In this document: one piece after another, positions 41,038 through 50,099 of the stretch
How positions within the stretch are numbered: the stretch's first letter is position 1
Layout: the number at the start of each line of letters is the position of its first letter
NCBI GenBank assembly: GCA_036675345.1
Contig: JAKFFE010000036.1
Location: forward strand, 81,863 to 145,862
Length of the DNA stretch: 64,000 nt
Direction: 5' to 3'
Source of the DNA: JALYOC01 sp036675345
GTDB lineage: Bacteria; Myxococcota; Myxococcia; Myxococcales; Myxococcaceae
The notes under the pieces: model-generated
What the model was told of the DNA's origin: nothing
The model's database searches: none
The model's input: only the letters and a program-made list of their open reading frames with translations
Made by a program: the position numbers and the translations under genes

Positions 41038-43146
41038 ATGAGCCTCGACATGTCGAAGTACCTCGGCCTCTTCGTCAGCGAGGCCACCGAGCACCTCGAG
41101 GCGCTCGCCCAGGATCTGGTGGCGCTGGAGAAGAAGCCGGGGCCGCAGACCATCGACTCCATGTTCCGGCACGCGCACAGCGTGAAGGGGATGGCGGCCT
41201 CGATGGGCTTCGAGACGATCGCGGTGGTGGCTCACCGGATCGAGGATCTGGTGGACGCGGTCCGCTCCGAGCCGGAGAAGCTGACCCGGGAGCTGGTGGA
41301 TCTGATCCTCAGCGCCACCGATGTCCTCCTGGGCTTCGTCCGCGCCGCGCTCGACGGGGGACCCACCCAGGACGCCGGGCCGCTGCTGGGTCAGCTCAAT
41401 GACCGGGTGATCGCGCTCCAGGGAAGGCCCGTGCAGGCCACCCGGGTGGCGGAGGATGTCACCGTCCATCGCGCCGGTCCGGAAGCAGGGGCTCCGGATC
41501 CGAAGGGGGTGGCAGCTCCCGCCGACGTCGCCGCGCCCGCCACCGGAACCGCGGCCCCGGGTGCAATCGGAACCCCGGCGGTGACCGGAAGTCCCGTCGC
41601 GACCGCCTCCGCTCCCGAGCCGGCCCCGGCGGCCAAGTCCGACTCCGGCCTGGGCCTTCCTCCCCGCTTCGCGGTCAAGGTCCGGGTCCAGCCCACCAGC
41701 CAGGCCCCGGGGGTGCGCGGCTTCCTGGTCCACAAGAAGCTCTCCGGCCTGGGGAACGTGTTCGACCTCAAGCCGGCGCTGGAGGACATCCGGGCCGGAC
41801 GGATCCCGGATGGGCTGATCTCCCTGGAGCTGGAGACCTCGGTGGGCGAGGAAGGCCTGGCCCAGGCGCTGCGCAACGTCTCCGAGGTGGACACCGTCTC
41901 GATCAAGGCGGTGCAGCAGCAGGCAGTGGCGCCGATGCCTCCGCCCCCGGCGGCGGCGCCGGACGGTCCGAAGATCGTCGGCCAGGAGCCGGCCCGCACC
42001 GTCCGGGTGAAGACCGAGCTGCTGGACTACTTCCTGGACACGGTGGGGGAGATGCTCCTGGCCACCGCCCGCATCCGCGAGGTGGGCAAGGTGCTGCCCA
42101 GCAACGCGCGCCCGGTGCTGGAGGAGAGCGTCTACCGGCTGCACGCCCTGGTGAAGGACCTCCACGACAAGGTGATGAGCGTCCGGATGACGCCGATCAG
42201 CGTCATCACCGACCGCCTCCCCCGCGCCGCCCGGGACATCGCCCGCAAGCGCGACCGCGACGTGGACCTGGTGATCACCGGCGCGGAGATCGAGCTGGAC
42301 CGGGCGATCATCGACGACCTCTCCGATCCCTTGCTCCACATCCTGCGCAACTGCATCGACCACGGGCTGGAGGCGCCCGAGGCCCGGGTGGCCGCCAAGA
42401 AGCCGCCCAAAGGCAAGGTGCAGGTCTCGGTCCGCCGCGGCCGGGACCGGGTGATCGTGGAGATCGAAGACGACGGGCAGGGGATGGACGCCGGCCGTCT
42501 CAAGGCCAAGGCGCTGGAGCGGGGGCTGATCACCCAGGAGCAGCTGACCCGCATGACCGACCGCGAGGCGTTCATGCTGGCCTGCCTCCCCGGGGTCTCC
42601 ACCGCCAAGGACGTCACCGACATCTCCGGCCGCGGGGTGGGGATGGACGCGGTCAAGCGCACGGTGGAGAACGTGGGCGGCTCGCTGGAGATCGAATCCG
42701 AGCGCGGCCGCGGCACCCGCTTCACCCTGCGGCTCCCCCTCACCGTGGCGGTGGTCCAGCTGCTCCTGGTCCAGGTGGGCAACGAGATCGTCGGCCTCCC
42801 CATCGCCAAGGTGCTGGGCGCGCTGGAGGCGGAGCCGGACAAGCTCTCCCGCAGCCGGGACCGGGCGCTGCTCCCCTACGGGACCACCCTGCTCCCGGTG
42901 CACTCCATGGCCGAATTGATCGGCGTCCCCTCCGACAACACCGCCCGGACCCGGCCCTTCGTGGTGATGGAGGGGGACGCGGGCAAGGTGGCGCTGCAGG
43001 TGGATCGGCTGCTGGGGCAGGAAGAAGTGGTGCTCAAAGCACTTTCTCGCCCCCTGGATCTGGTGCCTGGCCTCTCTGGCGTTACCATTCTGGGCACCGG
43101 TCGGCCTATCTTCATCCTGGACGTCCCCCGCCTGTTGGCAGCCTGA
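41038..43146 (+). CDS. cheA: Chemotaxis histidine kinase CheA (cluster 2)
   Basis: 702 residues from ATG 41038. P1 Hpt: RHAHSVKG with His47. After a Pro/Ala linker, a P2-like CheY-binding domain (FAVKVRVQPTSQAPGVRGFLV, about 220-310). P3 dimerisation (VRVKTELLDYFLDTVGEMLLA), P4 HATPase: ILRNCIDHGLEAP (N box), DDGQGMDAG (G1), GRGVGMDAV (G2), and P5 CheW-like domain ending VTILGTGRPIFILDVPRLLA. It autophosphorylates and passes phosphate to CheY. The upstream region is shared with the divergent repeat-protein operon. No cheR or cheB follows, unlike the first cluster. Confidence 0.94.
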   Translation: MSLDMSKYLGLFVSEATEHLEALAQDLVALEKKPGPQTIDSMFRHAHSVKGMAASMGFETIAVVAHRIEDLVDAVRSEPEKLTRELVDLILSATDVLLGFVRAALDGGPTQDAGPLLGQLNDRVIALQGRPVQATRVAEDVTVHRAGPEAGAPDPKGVAAPADVAAPATGTAAPGAIGTPAVTGSPVATASAPEPAPAAKSDSGLGLPPRFAVKVRVQPTSQAPGVRGFLVHKKLSGLGNVFDLKPALEDIRAGRIPDGLISLELETSVGEEGLAQALRNVSEVDTVSIKAVQQQAVAPMPPPPAAAPDGPKIVGQEPARTVRVKTELLDYFLDTVGEMLLATARIREVGKVLPSNARPVLEESVYRLHALVKDLHDKVMSVRMTPISVITDRLPRAARDIARKRDRDVDLVITGAEIELDRAIIDDLSDPLLHILRNCIDHGLEAPEARVAAKKPPKGKVQVSVRRGRDRVIVEIEDDGQGMDAGRLKAKALERGLITQEQLTRMTDREAFMLACLPGVSTAKDVTDISGRGVGMDAVKRTVENVGGSLEIESERGRGTRFTLRLPLTVAVVQLLLVQVGNEIVGLPIAKVLGALEAEPDKLSRSRDRALLPYGTTLLPVHSMAELIGVPSDNTARTRPFVVMEGDAGKVALQVDRLLGQEEVVLKALSRPLDLVPGLSGVTILGTGRPIFILDVPRLLAA

Positions 43147-43148
43147 AC

Positions 43149-43745
43149 ATGGAAAGCCCCACCGAACTGCAGTTGGACGCGCTCCGCGAGGTCACCAACA
43201 TCGGCGTTGGGCAGGCGGCCTCCGCCCTCTCCCGCCTGGTCGGTGGCCGGGCGGTGCGGATCGACGTCCCCCGCGCCCACGTGGCGGACCGCTCCACCCT
43301 GCCGTCGCTGCTGGAGATCCCCTCCGAGCCGCTGCTGGTGGCCTCTTTCGAGGTGCTGGGCGAGCTGTGGGGGCAACTGCTGATGGTGATGACCCAGGCC
43401 GATGCCCGCCGGCTGGCGCGGCTGCTCACCGGCTCCTCCGGAAACGTGGAGCTGGAGCGCAGCGCGCTGTCCGAGGCCGGGAACATCGTCGCCTCCGCCT
43501 GCCTCTCGGCAATCGGCGACCTGGCCCGGATGACCCTGCTCCCCTCCATCCCCGCGGTGGTGGAGCAGGTGGACGGGGCCCTGCTCCTGGAGGAGGCCCT
43601 GCACGAGGTGGAGGCCGGACCCGGACTGGGAGTGGTGCTGGAGGCGCGGTTCGTGGCCAGCACCGAGCTGCCGGTCAGCGGACAAATCCTGATGGTCCCG
43701 GCCCTCTCCAGCGTCAAACGCCTCCTTCAGCGTCTGGGGGTGTAG
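43149..43745 (+). CDS. cheC: CheC-type CheY-phosphate phosphatase
   Basis: 198 residues. Two D/S-x3-E-x2-N phosphatase signatures are visible: D10-x3-E14-x2-N17 (LDALREVTNIG) and a second as SALSEAGNIVAS around residue 110. Both Glu-Asn pairs are intact, so it is likely an active CheY-P phosphatase. It follows cheA by 2 bases (ATG 43149). CheC-type dephosphorylation is the expected adaptation route here, since the cluster lacks CheR and CheB. The CheC/CheX distinction rests on the two-motif layout. Confidence 0.88.
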   Translation: MESPTELQLDALREVTNIGVGQAASALSRLVGGRAVRIDVPRAHVADRSTLPSLLEIPSEPLLVASFEVLGELWGQLLMVMTQADARRLARLLTGSSGNVELERSALSEAGNIVASACLSAIGDLARMTLLPSIPAVVEQVDGALLLEEALHEVEAGPGLGVVLEARFVASTELPVSGQILMVPALSSVKRLLQRLGV

Positions 43746-43756
43746 AACCCCGTTTC

Positions 43757-44509
43757 ATGGATGAGAAGTCACTCGCACAACTGCTGACGCAGGTGCGCGC
43801 AGGCAAGGTTTCGGTCGAGTCCGCCGTGGGCAGGCTCAAGGATCTCCCCTTCGCCGAGCTGGGCTACGCCACGCTCGACACCCACCGCTCGCTCCGCTTC
43901 GGGGTCCCGGAGGTGGTCTTGGGCGAACCCAAGACGGTGGAGCACCTGCTGGGGATCGTGGCCGCGCTCCACGAGCGCAAGCAAACGGTGCTGGTCACCC
44001 GGCTGCAGCCGGACAAGGCGGAGGCGCTGCTGCACGCCTTTCCCCAGGGCCGCTACGACGAGGTGGCGCGGATCTTCCAGATCAAGCACGGCAAGCCGAA
44101 GGCGGGGGTGATCGCCGTCGTCACCGGCGGCACCTCCGACATCCCGGTGGCGGAGGAGGCGGCGGTCACCGCCGAGGCGATGGGCGCCACCGTCAAGCGG
44201 GTCTACGACGTGGGGGTGGCCGGCATCCACCGGCTGCTGCGCCGCCGGGCCGAGATCCAGGAGGCGCACGTGGCGGTGGTGGTGGCCGGGATGGAGGGCG
44301 CGCTGGCCTCCGCGGTGGGCGGGCTGGTGGGGATCCCGGTGGTGGCGGTCCCCACCTCGGTCGGCTACGGCGCCAACTTCGGCGGCGTCTCCGCGCTGCT
44401 GGCGATGCTCAACTCCTGCGCCTCCAACGTGGCCACCATGAACATCGACAACGGCTTTGGCGCCGGCTTCTACGCGGCGCTGATCTCCCGCACCAAGGGC
44501 CGGCGATGA
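43757..44509 (+). CDS. larB: LarB, pyridinium-3,5-bisthiocarboxylic acid mononucleotide cofactor biosynthesis carboxylase
   Basis: 250 residues from ATG 43757. The PurE-like fold is shown by AVVTGGTSDIPVAEEAAVTAEAMG (about 120-143), VVVAGMEGALASAVGGLVGIPVVAVPTS and NIDNGFGAGF at the end. LarB carboxylates and hydrolyses nicotinic acid adenine dinucleotide in the first step to the nickel-pincer nucleotide cofactor of lactate racemase and related enzymes. The larC gene overlaps it by ATGA. LarE and any LarA-type apoenzyme are not in this window. The N-terminal 80 residues are as long as in other LarB. Confidence 0.93.
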   Translation: MDEKSLAQLLTQVRAGKVSVESAVGRLKDLPFAELGYATLDTHRSLRFGVPEVVLGEPKTVEHLLGIVAALHERKQTVLVTRLQPDKAEALLHAFPQGRYDEVARIFQIKHGKPKAGVIAVVTGGTSDIPVAEEAAVTAEAMGATVKRVYDVGVAGIHRLLRRRAEIQEAHVAVVVAGMEGALASAVGGLVGIPVVAVPTSVGYGANFGGVSALLAMLNSCASNVATMNIDNGFGAGFYAALISRTKGRR

Positions 44510-45684
44510 GCCAAAAGGTCCTCTTCCTGGAGCCGGTGGGAGGGATCGCCGGGGACATGTTCCTGGCCGCGGCGCTGGATCTGGGCGTCCCGCTCGCGGA
44601 GCTGACCCACGCCCTCTCCGGGCTGCGGCTGCCCGGCTGGCGCTTCCAGGTCACCCGCGCGGCGCGCCACGCGATCTCCGGGACCCACGTGGATGTGGTG
44701 GTGGACGAGGCCGCGGCCCGGGGGCACCACCGCGGGCTCTCCGACATCCGCCGGATGATCGAAGGCGCGGACACCCTCCCGGCGGGGGTGAAGGAGCGGG
44801 CGCTGGCCATCTTCCAGGTGATCGGGGTGGCGGAGGCGAAGATCCACGACGTCCCCCTGGAGCAGGTCCACTTCCACGAGGTGGGGGCGGTGGACTCGAT
44901 CGTGGACGTGTGCGGAGCGGCGGTGGTGCTGCACCTGCTGGGCGAGCCGCGGCTGCTCAGCGCGCCCCCGCCGCTGGGCTCCGGCTTCGTCCGCGCCGCC
45001 CACGGCAACATCCCGGTCCCGGCGCCCGCCACCTACGAGATCCTCAAGGACCTGCCGGTCCGCTTCGAGGGGGTGGGGGAGCTGACCACGCCCACCGGGG
45101 CGGCGATCCTCAAGGCGCTGGCCCGGATCGAACGCCCGCGCGAGCTGGTGGTGGAGAAGATCGGCTACGGGGTGGGGACCAAGGACTTCGCCGATCGCCC
45201 CAACGTGCTCCGCGCCGCCCTGGGCCGGGTGGAGGAGGACAACCGCGGCTCGGTGGTGATCGAGGCCAACCTGGACGACTGCAGCCCGCAGCTGCTGGGC
45301 GGGCTGATCGAGCGGATGCTGGCGCTGGGAGCGCTGGACGCCTGGGTGGCCCCGGTGACGATGAAGAAGAGCCGGCCCGGTCACCTGTTCGGGGTGCTGG
45401 CGGCGATGGAGAAGCGCGAGGCCTTGATCTCCGCCCTCCTCACCGAGACCACCACCCTGGGCGTGCGCTACCACCCGGTCGAGCGCTTCGTGCTCGAGCG
45501 GAGGTTCGAGGAGGTGACCACCGAATACGGCGTGGTCCGGATCAAGCTGGGGATCCGCGGAGGTGAAATCATCAACGCCAACCCGGAGTATGAAGACTGC
45601 AAGCAGCACGCGGAGGCCAAGCAGGTGTCGGTGAAACAAGTATGGGCCGCCGCCTTCACCGCCTATCGTTCCAACAAACCCTGA
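44506..45684 (+). CDS. larC: LarC, nickel insertase of the nickel-pincer cofactor
   Basis: 392 residues, full length without the programmed frameshift seen in lactobacilli. FLEPVGGIAGDMFLAAALDLG at the N-terminus and HFHEVGAVDSIVDVCG (about 125-140) are family signatures; the VVIEANLDDCSPQLLGGLIERML block is the CTP-binding region, and the C-terminus has SVKQVW. LarC uses CTP and Ni2+ to cyclometallate the thiolated nucleotide. ATG overlaps the larB stop. The two genes make a two-gene operon followed by a Lys-rich protein. Confidence 0.94.
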   Translation: MSQKVLFLEPVGGIAGDMFLAAALDLGVPLAELTHALSGLRLPGWRFQVTRAARHAISGTHVDVVVDEAAARGHHRGLSDIRRMIEGADTLPAGVKERALAIFQVIGVAEAKIHDVPLEQVHFHEVGAVDSIVDVCGAAVVLHLLGEPRLLSAPPPLGSGFVRAAHGNIPVPAPATYEILKDLPVRFEGVGELTTPTGAAILKALARIERPRELVVEKIGYGVGTKDFADRPNVLRAALGRVEEDNRGSVVIEANLDDCSPQLLGGLIERMLALGALDAWVAPVTMKKSRPGHLFGVLAAMEKREALISALLTETTTLGVRYHPVERFVLERRFEEVTTEYGVVRIKLGIRGGEIINANPEYEDCKQHAEAKQVSVKQVWAAAFTAYRSNKP

Positions 45685-45695
45685 AGGAGCACCCG

Positions 45696-46130
45696 ATGGC
45701 CGACAAGCAGTGGGACAAGAACTTCGTCGCCTTTCTCAAGCGCAGCGGTGAGGACCTCAAGCGGACCGGCGAGGAGATCCGCAAGGAGGCCCAGCGGCTG
45801 TTCGAGGAGGTCCGCGACCCGGAGACCCAGGCCAAGCTGAAGGACCGCTTCACCGAGTTCGGCGGCTGGGCCAAGAAGACCGCCGAAGAGGCGGCGGGGA
45901 TGATCGAGACCGTGGTCAAGAAGGCGGAGGACAGCGTCCGCGCCAAGACCGGCAGCGAGTCCACTCCCCCCAAGGCGTCCCCCCGTCCCCCGGCTGCCCC
46001 CGCTGCTGCCAAGAAGGCCGCCGCCAAGCCGGCCAGCAAGACTGTCGGCGCCAAGAAGGCCGGCGGCTCCCGCAAGCCCGGCGTGGGCACCAAGACCGCC
46101 AAGAAGACCATCGGCCCCAAGAAGAAGTAG
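45696..46130 (+). CDS. Lys/Ala/Pro-rich (histone- or phasin-like) small protein
   Basis: 144 residues from ATG 45696 (AAGGAG upstream). Residues 1-80 form an amphipathic charged helix region (DLKRTGEEIRKEAQRLFEEV) resembling phasin or apolipoprotein-like helices. Residues 95-144 are a basic tail of Lys, Ala and Pro with several KK motifs and Gly/Ser-Arg segments, like eukaryotic histone H1 or AlgP tails. Probably a nucleoid- or polymer-associated protein. Function not established. It ends just before a strong hairpin. Confidence 0.65.
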   Translation: MADKQWDKNFVAFLKRSGEDLKRTGEEIRKEAQRLFEEVRDPETQAKLKDRFTEFGGWAKKTAEEAAGMIETVVKKAEDSVRAKTGSESTPPKASPRPPAAPAAAKKAAAKPASKTVGAKKAGGSRKPGVGTKTAKKTIGPKKK

Positions 46131-46138
46131 GGGGTTCT

Positions 46139-46179
46139 CGGGAGATGTGCGTGCCGTACTCCACGGTACGCACCTCCCG
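46139..46179 (+). terminator. Strong hairpin downstream of the Lys-rich gene
   Basis: CGGGAG and CTCCCG form the base of the stem, then a two-base bulge, then GTGCGTGCCGT paired with ACGGTACGCAC around an ACTCC loop. No U-tract follows, so termination may be inefficient or Rho-assisted. It lies between the Lys-rich gene stop (46130) and grpE. Confidence 0.6.
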
Positions 46180-46243
46180 TTGATTGCAGCCCCCCTGTAC
46201 GCAACGGTTTTTCGGGCCCACGGCCCGTGCCATAGTCGCCGCC

Positions 46244-47032
46244 GTGGCCGATCCGGATAAGGGCAAATTCTCAGCAAACATCGGGCAGGACGTGATCGAA
46301 GAGGCGCTCCGCAGCGTGGAGCGGCGAACCTCTTCGGGCGGCTCGGAAACCGCGGACGCCTCCGCTCCCGAAGGTGACCCCGGGACCGGCGAAGCGGCCA
46401 CCGCCGAAGGCGCGGAGCTGGAGCCCAGCGCCCCCGTGGAGGAGCCCAGCCCCGAGCAGGCGGAGATCGCCGAGCTCAAGGCGCAGCTGGAGTTCTCCCA
46501 GGCCAAGGGCCGGGAGCTGATGGAGAAGGTGAAGTCCGAGCACGAGCGCGTGCTGCGGGCCACCGCGGACCTGGACAACTACCGCAAGCGCGCGGTGAAG
46601 GAGAAGGAGGAGGTCCAGAAGTTCGGAGTGGAGCGGATGCTCAAGGACTTCCTCCCGGTGGGAGACAACTTCGATCGCGCGCTGGAGCACGCCAAGAGCG
46701 CGGCGGACTTCGAGAGCCTGGTGCAGGGCATCAAGATGACCCGCAAGCTCTTCGACGACGCGCTGTCCAAGCATGGGGTGAAGGGCTTCTCCGCCAAGGG
46801 GCAGCCGTTCGATCCCCGGTTGCACGAGGCGATGCAGCAGGTGGAGACCACCGAGCTGCCGCCCAACCACGTCTACGCGGAGGTGCTCCGGGGCTATCTG
46901 CTCCAGGAGCGGCTGATGCGGCCGGCGCTGGTGATGGTGACCAAGGCCCCGGAGAAGCCGGCGCCCACGGTCGAGGCGGAGCAGGGCAGCGGTGCGGGCG
47001 GCGGCGGTGACGGCACTGGCGGGGAACCCTAA
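46244..47032 (+). CDS. grpE: Nucleotide exchange factor GrpE
   Basis: 262 residues from GTG 46244 (MADPDKGKF...). GrpE signatures: ERVLRATADLDNYRKRAVKEKEE (about 103-125), the helix KFGVERMLKDFLPVGDNFDRAL and MTRKLFDDALSKHGVKGFSAKGQPFDPRLHEAM. N- and C-terminal Glu/Ala-rich tails extend beyond the 190-residue core. It releases ADP from DnaK. dnaK starts 25 bases on. No Shine-Dalgarno is seen before the GTG, and CATAGT at 46231-46236 lies at a distance that would fit a leaderless transcript. The longer frame from 46184 has poor coding content before 46244. Confidence 0.94.
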   Translation: MADPDKGKFSANIGQDVIEEALRSVERRTSSGGSETADASAPEGDPGTGEAATAEGAELEPSAPVEEPSPEQAEIAELKAQLEFSQAKGRELMEKVKSEHERVLRATADLDNYRKRAVKEKEEVQKFGVERMLKDFLPVGDNFDRALEHAKSAADFESLVQGIKMTRKLFDDALSKHGVKGFSAKGQPFDPRLHEAMQQVETTELPPNHVYAEVLRGYLLQERLMRPALVMVTKAPEKPAPTVEAEQGSGAGGGGDGTGGEP

Positions 47033-47057
47033 AGCTTTGGGGGAAGGGTAAGCAGCA

Positions 47058-48881
47058 ATGGGCAAGGTCATCGGCATCGATCTCGGAACGACGAACTCCT
47101 GCGTGGCGGTGATGGAGGGCGGCGAACCGGTCGTCATCCCCAACAGCGAGGGCAGCCGGACCACGCCTTCGATGGTGGCGTTCACCGACGCGGGCGAACG
47201 GCTGGTGGGTCAGATCGCCAAGCGGCAGGCGGTGACCAACCCGGAGAACACCATCTTCGCGGTGAAGCGGCTGATTGGCCGCCGCTATGACTCCCCGGAG
47301 TCCAAGAAGGCGATCACCGTCAGCCCCTACCGGGTGGTGGCCTCGCCCAACGGGGACGCCTGGGTGGACATCCGGGGCAAGGCCTACAGCCCGCAGGAGG
47401 TCTCGGCGATCATCTTGATGAAGATGAAGCAGACCGCCGAGGACTACCTGGGCGAGCCGGTCTCGGAGGCGGTGATCACCGTCCCCGCCTACTTCAACGA
47501 CAGCCAGCGCCAGGCCACCAAGGACGCCGGCCGGATCGCCGGACTCAACGTCCTGCGGATCATCAACGAGCCCACCGCCGCGGCGCTGGCCTACGGGCTG
47601 GACAAGAACAAGGACGGCAAGACCGAGAAGATCGCGGTCTACGACCTGGGCGGCGGAACGTTCGACATCTCGATCCTGGAGCTGAACGCCGGGGTGTTCG
47701 AGGTCAAGTCCACCAACGGCGACACCTTCCTGGGCGGCGAGGACTTCGATCAGCGGCTGATCGATCACCTGGCCAAGAACTTCCAGGACCAGTTCGGGAT
47801 CGATCTGCGGCGGGACCGGATGGCGCTGCAGCGCCTGAAGGAGGCGGCGGAGCGCGCCAAGCACGAGCTCTCCTCGGCCACCGAGACCGAGGTGAACCTG
47901 CCCTTCATCACCGCCGACGCCAGCGGCCCCAAGCACCTCACCGAGACCATCGAACGCGGCCTGTTCGAGGGGCTGGTGAAGGACCTGGTGGAGCGGACCC
48001 TGGAGCCCTGCAAGATCGCGCTCAAGGACGCCGGGCTCAGCTTCCAGCAGATCAACCAGGTGCTGCTGGTGGGCGGGATGACCCGCATGCCGGCGATCCA
48101 GGCCCGGGTGAAGGAGTTCTTCGGCAAGGAGAGCAACAAGGGGATCAACCCGGACGAGGTGGTGGCGGTGGGCGCCGCCATCCAGGGCGGAGTGCTCAAG
48201 GGCGAGGTGAAGGACGTCCTGCTGCTGGACGTCACCCCGCTCTCGCTGGGCGTGGAGACCGCCGGCGGGGTGTTCACCAAGATCATCGATAAGAACACCA
48301 CCATCCCCTGCAAGAAGGGGCAGGTGTTCTCCACCGCGGTGGACAACCAGCCGCTGGTCAGCGTCCACGTGCTCCAGGGCGAGCGCGAGATGGCCGCGGA
48401 CAACAAGACCCTGGCCCGCTTCGAGCTGGTGGGCATCCCCCCCGCGCCCCGCGGCGTGCCGCAGATCGAGGTCACCTTCGACATCGACGCCAACGGGATC
48501 GTGCACGTCTCCGCGCGGGACCTGGGCACCGGCAAGCAGCAGGCGGTGAAGGTGGTCTCCACCTCCGGACTCTCGGAGGAGGAGATCAAGCGGATGATCT
48601 CCGACGCCCAGGCGCACCACGCGGACGACAAGAAGAAGCGTGAGCTGGCGGACCTGAACAACAACGCCGAGGGCCTGATGTACACCACCGAGAAGTCGCT
48701 CGAGGAGTACGCCTCGATGCTCTCGGAGAAGGATCAGCAGGAGATCCGGACCGACCTGGAGAACCTCAAGCTGGTCCAGAAGTCCCAGGACCCGGTCAAG
48801 TTGAAGGAGGCCATCCAGCGGCTGGAAGGGTCGGCGTACCGGATCGCCGATGCGATCTACGCCAACCAGTCCGGCGGATAG
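47058..48881 (+). CDS. dnaK: Molecular chaperone DnaK
   Basis: 607 residues. IGIDLGTTNSCVAV (3-16), VPAYFNDSQRQATKDAGRIAGL, NEPTAAALAYGL, YDLGGGTFDISIL and LVGGMTRMPAIQ are the classic Hsp70 nucleotide-binding motifs; the substrate domain begins DVTPLSLGVETAGG. It is about 30 residues shorter than E. coli DnaK and lacks the acidic EEVDK-like tail, ending NQSGG, suggesting a specialised paralogue or a variant lid. It sits directly after grpE with no dnaJ. ATG follows AAGG at about 12 bases. Confidence 0.97.
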   Translation: MGKVIGIDLGTTNSCVAVMEGGEPVVIPNSEGSRTTPSMVAFTDAGERLVGQIAKRQAVTNPENTIFAVKRLIGRRYDSPESKKAITVSPYRVVASPNGDAWVDIRGKAYSPQEVSAIILMKMKQTAEDYLGEPVSEAVITVPAYFNDSQRQATKDAGRIAGLNVLRIINEPTAAALAYGLDKNKDGKTEKIAVYDLGGGTFDISILELNAGVFEVKSTNGDTFLGGEDFDQRLIDHLAKNFQDQFGIDLRRDRMALQRLKEAAERAKHELSSATETEVNLPFITADASGPKHLTETIERGLFEGLVKDLVERTLEPCKIALKDAGLSFQQINQVLLVGGMTRMPAIQARVKEFFGKESNKGINPDEVVAVGAAIQGGVLKGEVKDVLLLDVTPLSLGVETAGGVFTKIIDKNTTIPCKKGQVFSTAVDNQPLVSVHVLQGEREMAADNKTLARFELVGIPPAPRGVPQIEVTFDIDANGIVHVSARDLGTGKQQAVKVVSTSGLSEEEIKRMISDAQAHHADDKKKRELADLNNNAEGLMYTTEKSLEEYASMLSEKDQQEIRTDLENLKLVQKSQDPVKLKEAIQRLEGSAYRIADAIYANQSGG

Positions 48882-48890
48882 CCTCCAGCG

Positions 48891-50018
48891 TTGCCTCCCC
48901 GGGAAAAAAGGCGCCACCCGCGCGTGAAGGGCACGGGCCTCTCCGCCTATCTGCGGCTGGATGCCAAGACCGCCGGGTGCGTGGTGGAGGACATCTCCGA
49001 GGGCGGGCTGTTCATCCGCACCGATCGGATGGTCCCGGTGGGGACGCCGATCGCGCTGGATCTGGTGGACCCGGAGCAGAAGAAGGCGATCAAGCTAACC
49101 GGCCAGGTGGTGGGGCTGATCCTCAAGGAGGCCGCCGAACGCCGCGGGGTCCCCCAGGGACTGCGGATGCGCTTCGACCGGCTGGACGGCGCCACCCGCG
49201 AGTCACTGCAGCGGCTGATGACCCGGCTGGGCGCGCCCACCGAGGCCTCCCCGGTGTTCTACGCGGTGACCAGCCAGCGTCCGAAGGCCAAGGTCGAGAC
49301 CGAGACCCTGCGCGGCGGTGGACTGCCGGTGGTGCGCCGGAATCCCCCCTCCCTGGCGGAGGCGCCCCCTCAGCGCACCGACGGCAGCGTCGGCCCCCCG
49401 GTGCTGTTCCGGGCCGGGCCGGAGGACTCCGCCACCCGCGCCGCGCCGCTGGAGGAGGAGGCGCTGGCCGAGTCCGAGGACGCGCTGGAGGACTTCCGGG
49501 GGGAGGCGGAGGCATTGGCCTCCGGCACCGAGCTGGGCCTGACGGGGCTGCCCGCCCTGGGCGACGAGGACTTCCCCGCGCACACCGACCAGGGGCTGGA
49601 CGCGCTTCCTGCCGGGAGCACCGAGCTGGGAGTGGAGAGCCCGCTGGCCCGGGACCGGGACCAGGACCAGGACCAGGACGAGGAGCGGGAGGAGGACTCC
49701 TTCTCGCTGCCCCCGCCCGATGCCCGCACCGTGATGCACGACGTCTCCGCGTACCGGGCCCAGCTGGAGGCGGAGGCAGAGGCGGAGAGAGCCCCGGCCC
49801 CGGTTCCGACGCCGCGCCCGTCCTCGCGGTCCTCCGCCGGGAGCGGAGAGGAGCTGGACATGATGCGCGCCCAGGTGGAGCTGCTGGAGCAGGCGCTGCG
49901 GGGACGGGACGAGCGGATCGCTGCGCTGGAGGCGGAGGTCCGGCAGCTGCGTCAGCACGGCACTGGCGAGGCGGGGGAGCAGACTCCGGCTCCCGTGGGC
50001 CGGCCCCGTCGTCGGTGA
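48891..50018 (+). CDS. PilZ-domain protein with long disordered and coiled-coil tail
   Basis: 375 residues from TTG 48891 (no ATG precedes the domain; GTG 48924 would cut it). The PilZ domain occupies about 5-110: EKRRHPRVKG (RxxxR-like c-di-GMP motif at the start), VEDISEGGLFIRTD (D/N-x-S-x-x-G) and GLRMRFDRL. After it come a Pro/Glu/Ala-rich region with several acidic runs (RDRDQDQDQDEEREEDS) and a C-terminal coiled coil (MMRAQVELLEQALRGRDERIAALEAEV). It is likely a c-di-GMP receptor. It lies 9 bases after dnaK. Confidence 0.82.
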   Translation: MPPREKRRHPRVKGTGLSAYLRLDAKTAGCVVEDISEGGLFIRTDRMVPVGTPIALDLVDPEQKKAIKLTGQVVGLILKEAAERRGVPQGLRMRFDRLDGATRESLQRLMTRLGAPTEASPVFYAVTSQRPKAKVETETLRGGGLPVVRRNPPSLAEAPPQRTDGSVGPPVLFRAGPEDSATRAAPLEEEALAESEDALEDFRGEAEALASGTELGLTGLPALGDEDFPAHTDQGLDALPAGSTELGVESPLARDRDQDQDQDEEREEDSFSLPPPDARTVMHDVSAYRAQLEAEAEAERAPAPVPTPRPSSRSSAGSGEELDMMRAQVELLEQALRGRDERIAALEAEVRQLRQHGTGEAGEQTPAPVGRPRRR

Positions 50019-50099
50019 GGAAGCCGCGCGGCAGGTAGGCAACTGGCGCTTCCACATTCTGTCATGGAGCTGCCGGCCCCAGGCCCCTACTGATCAGGC

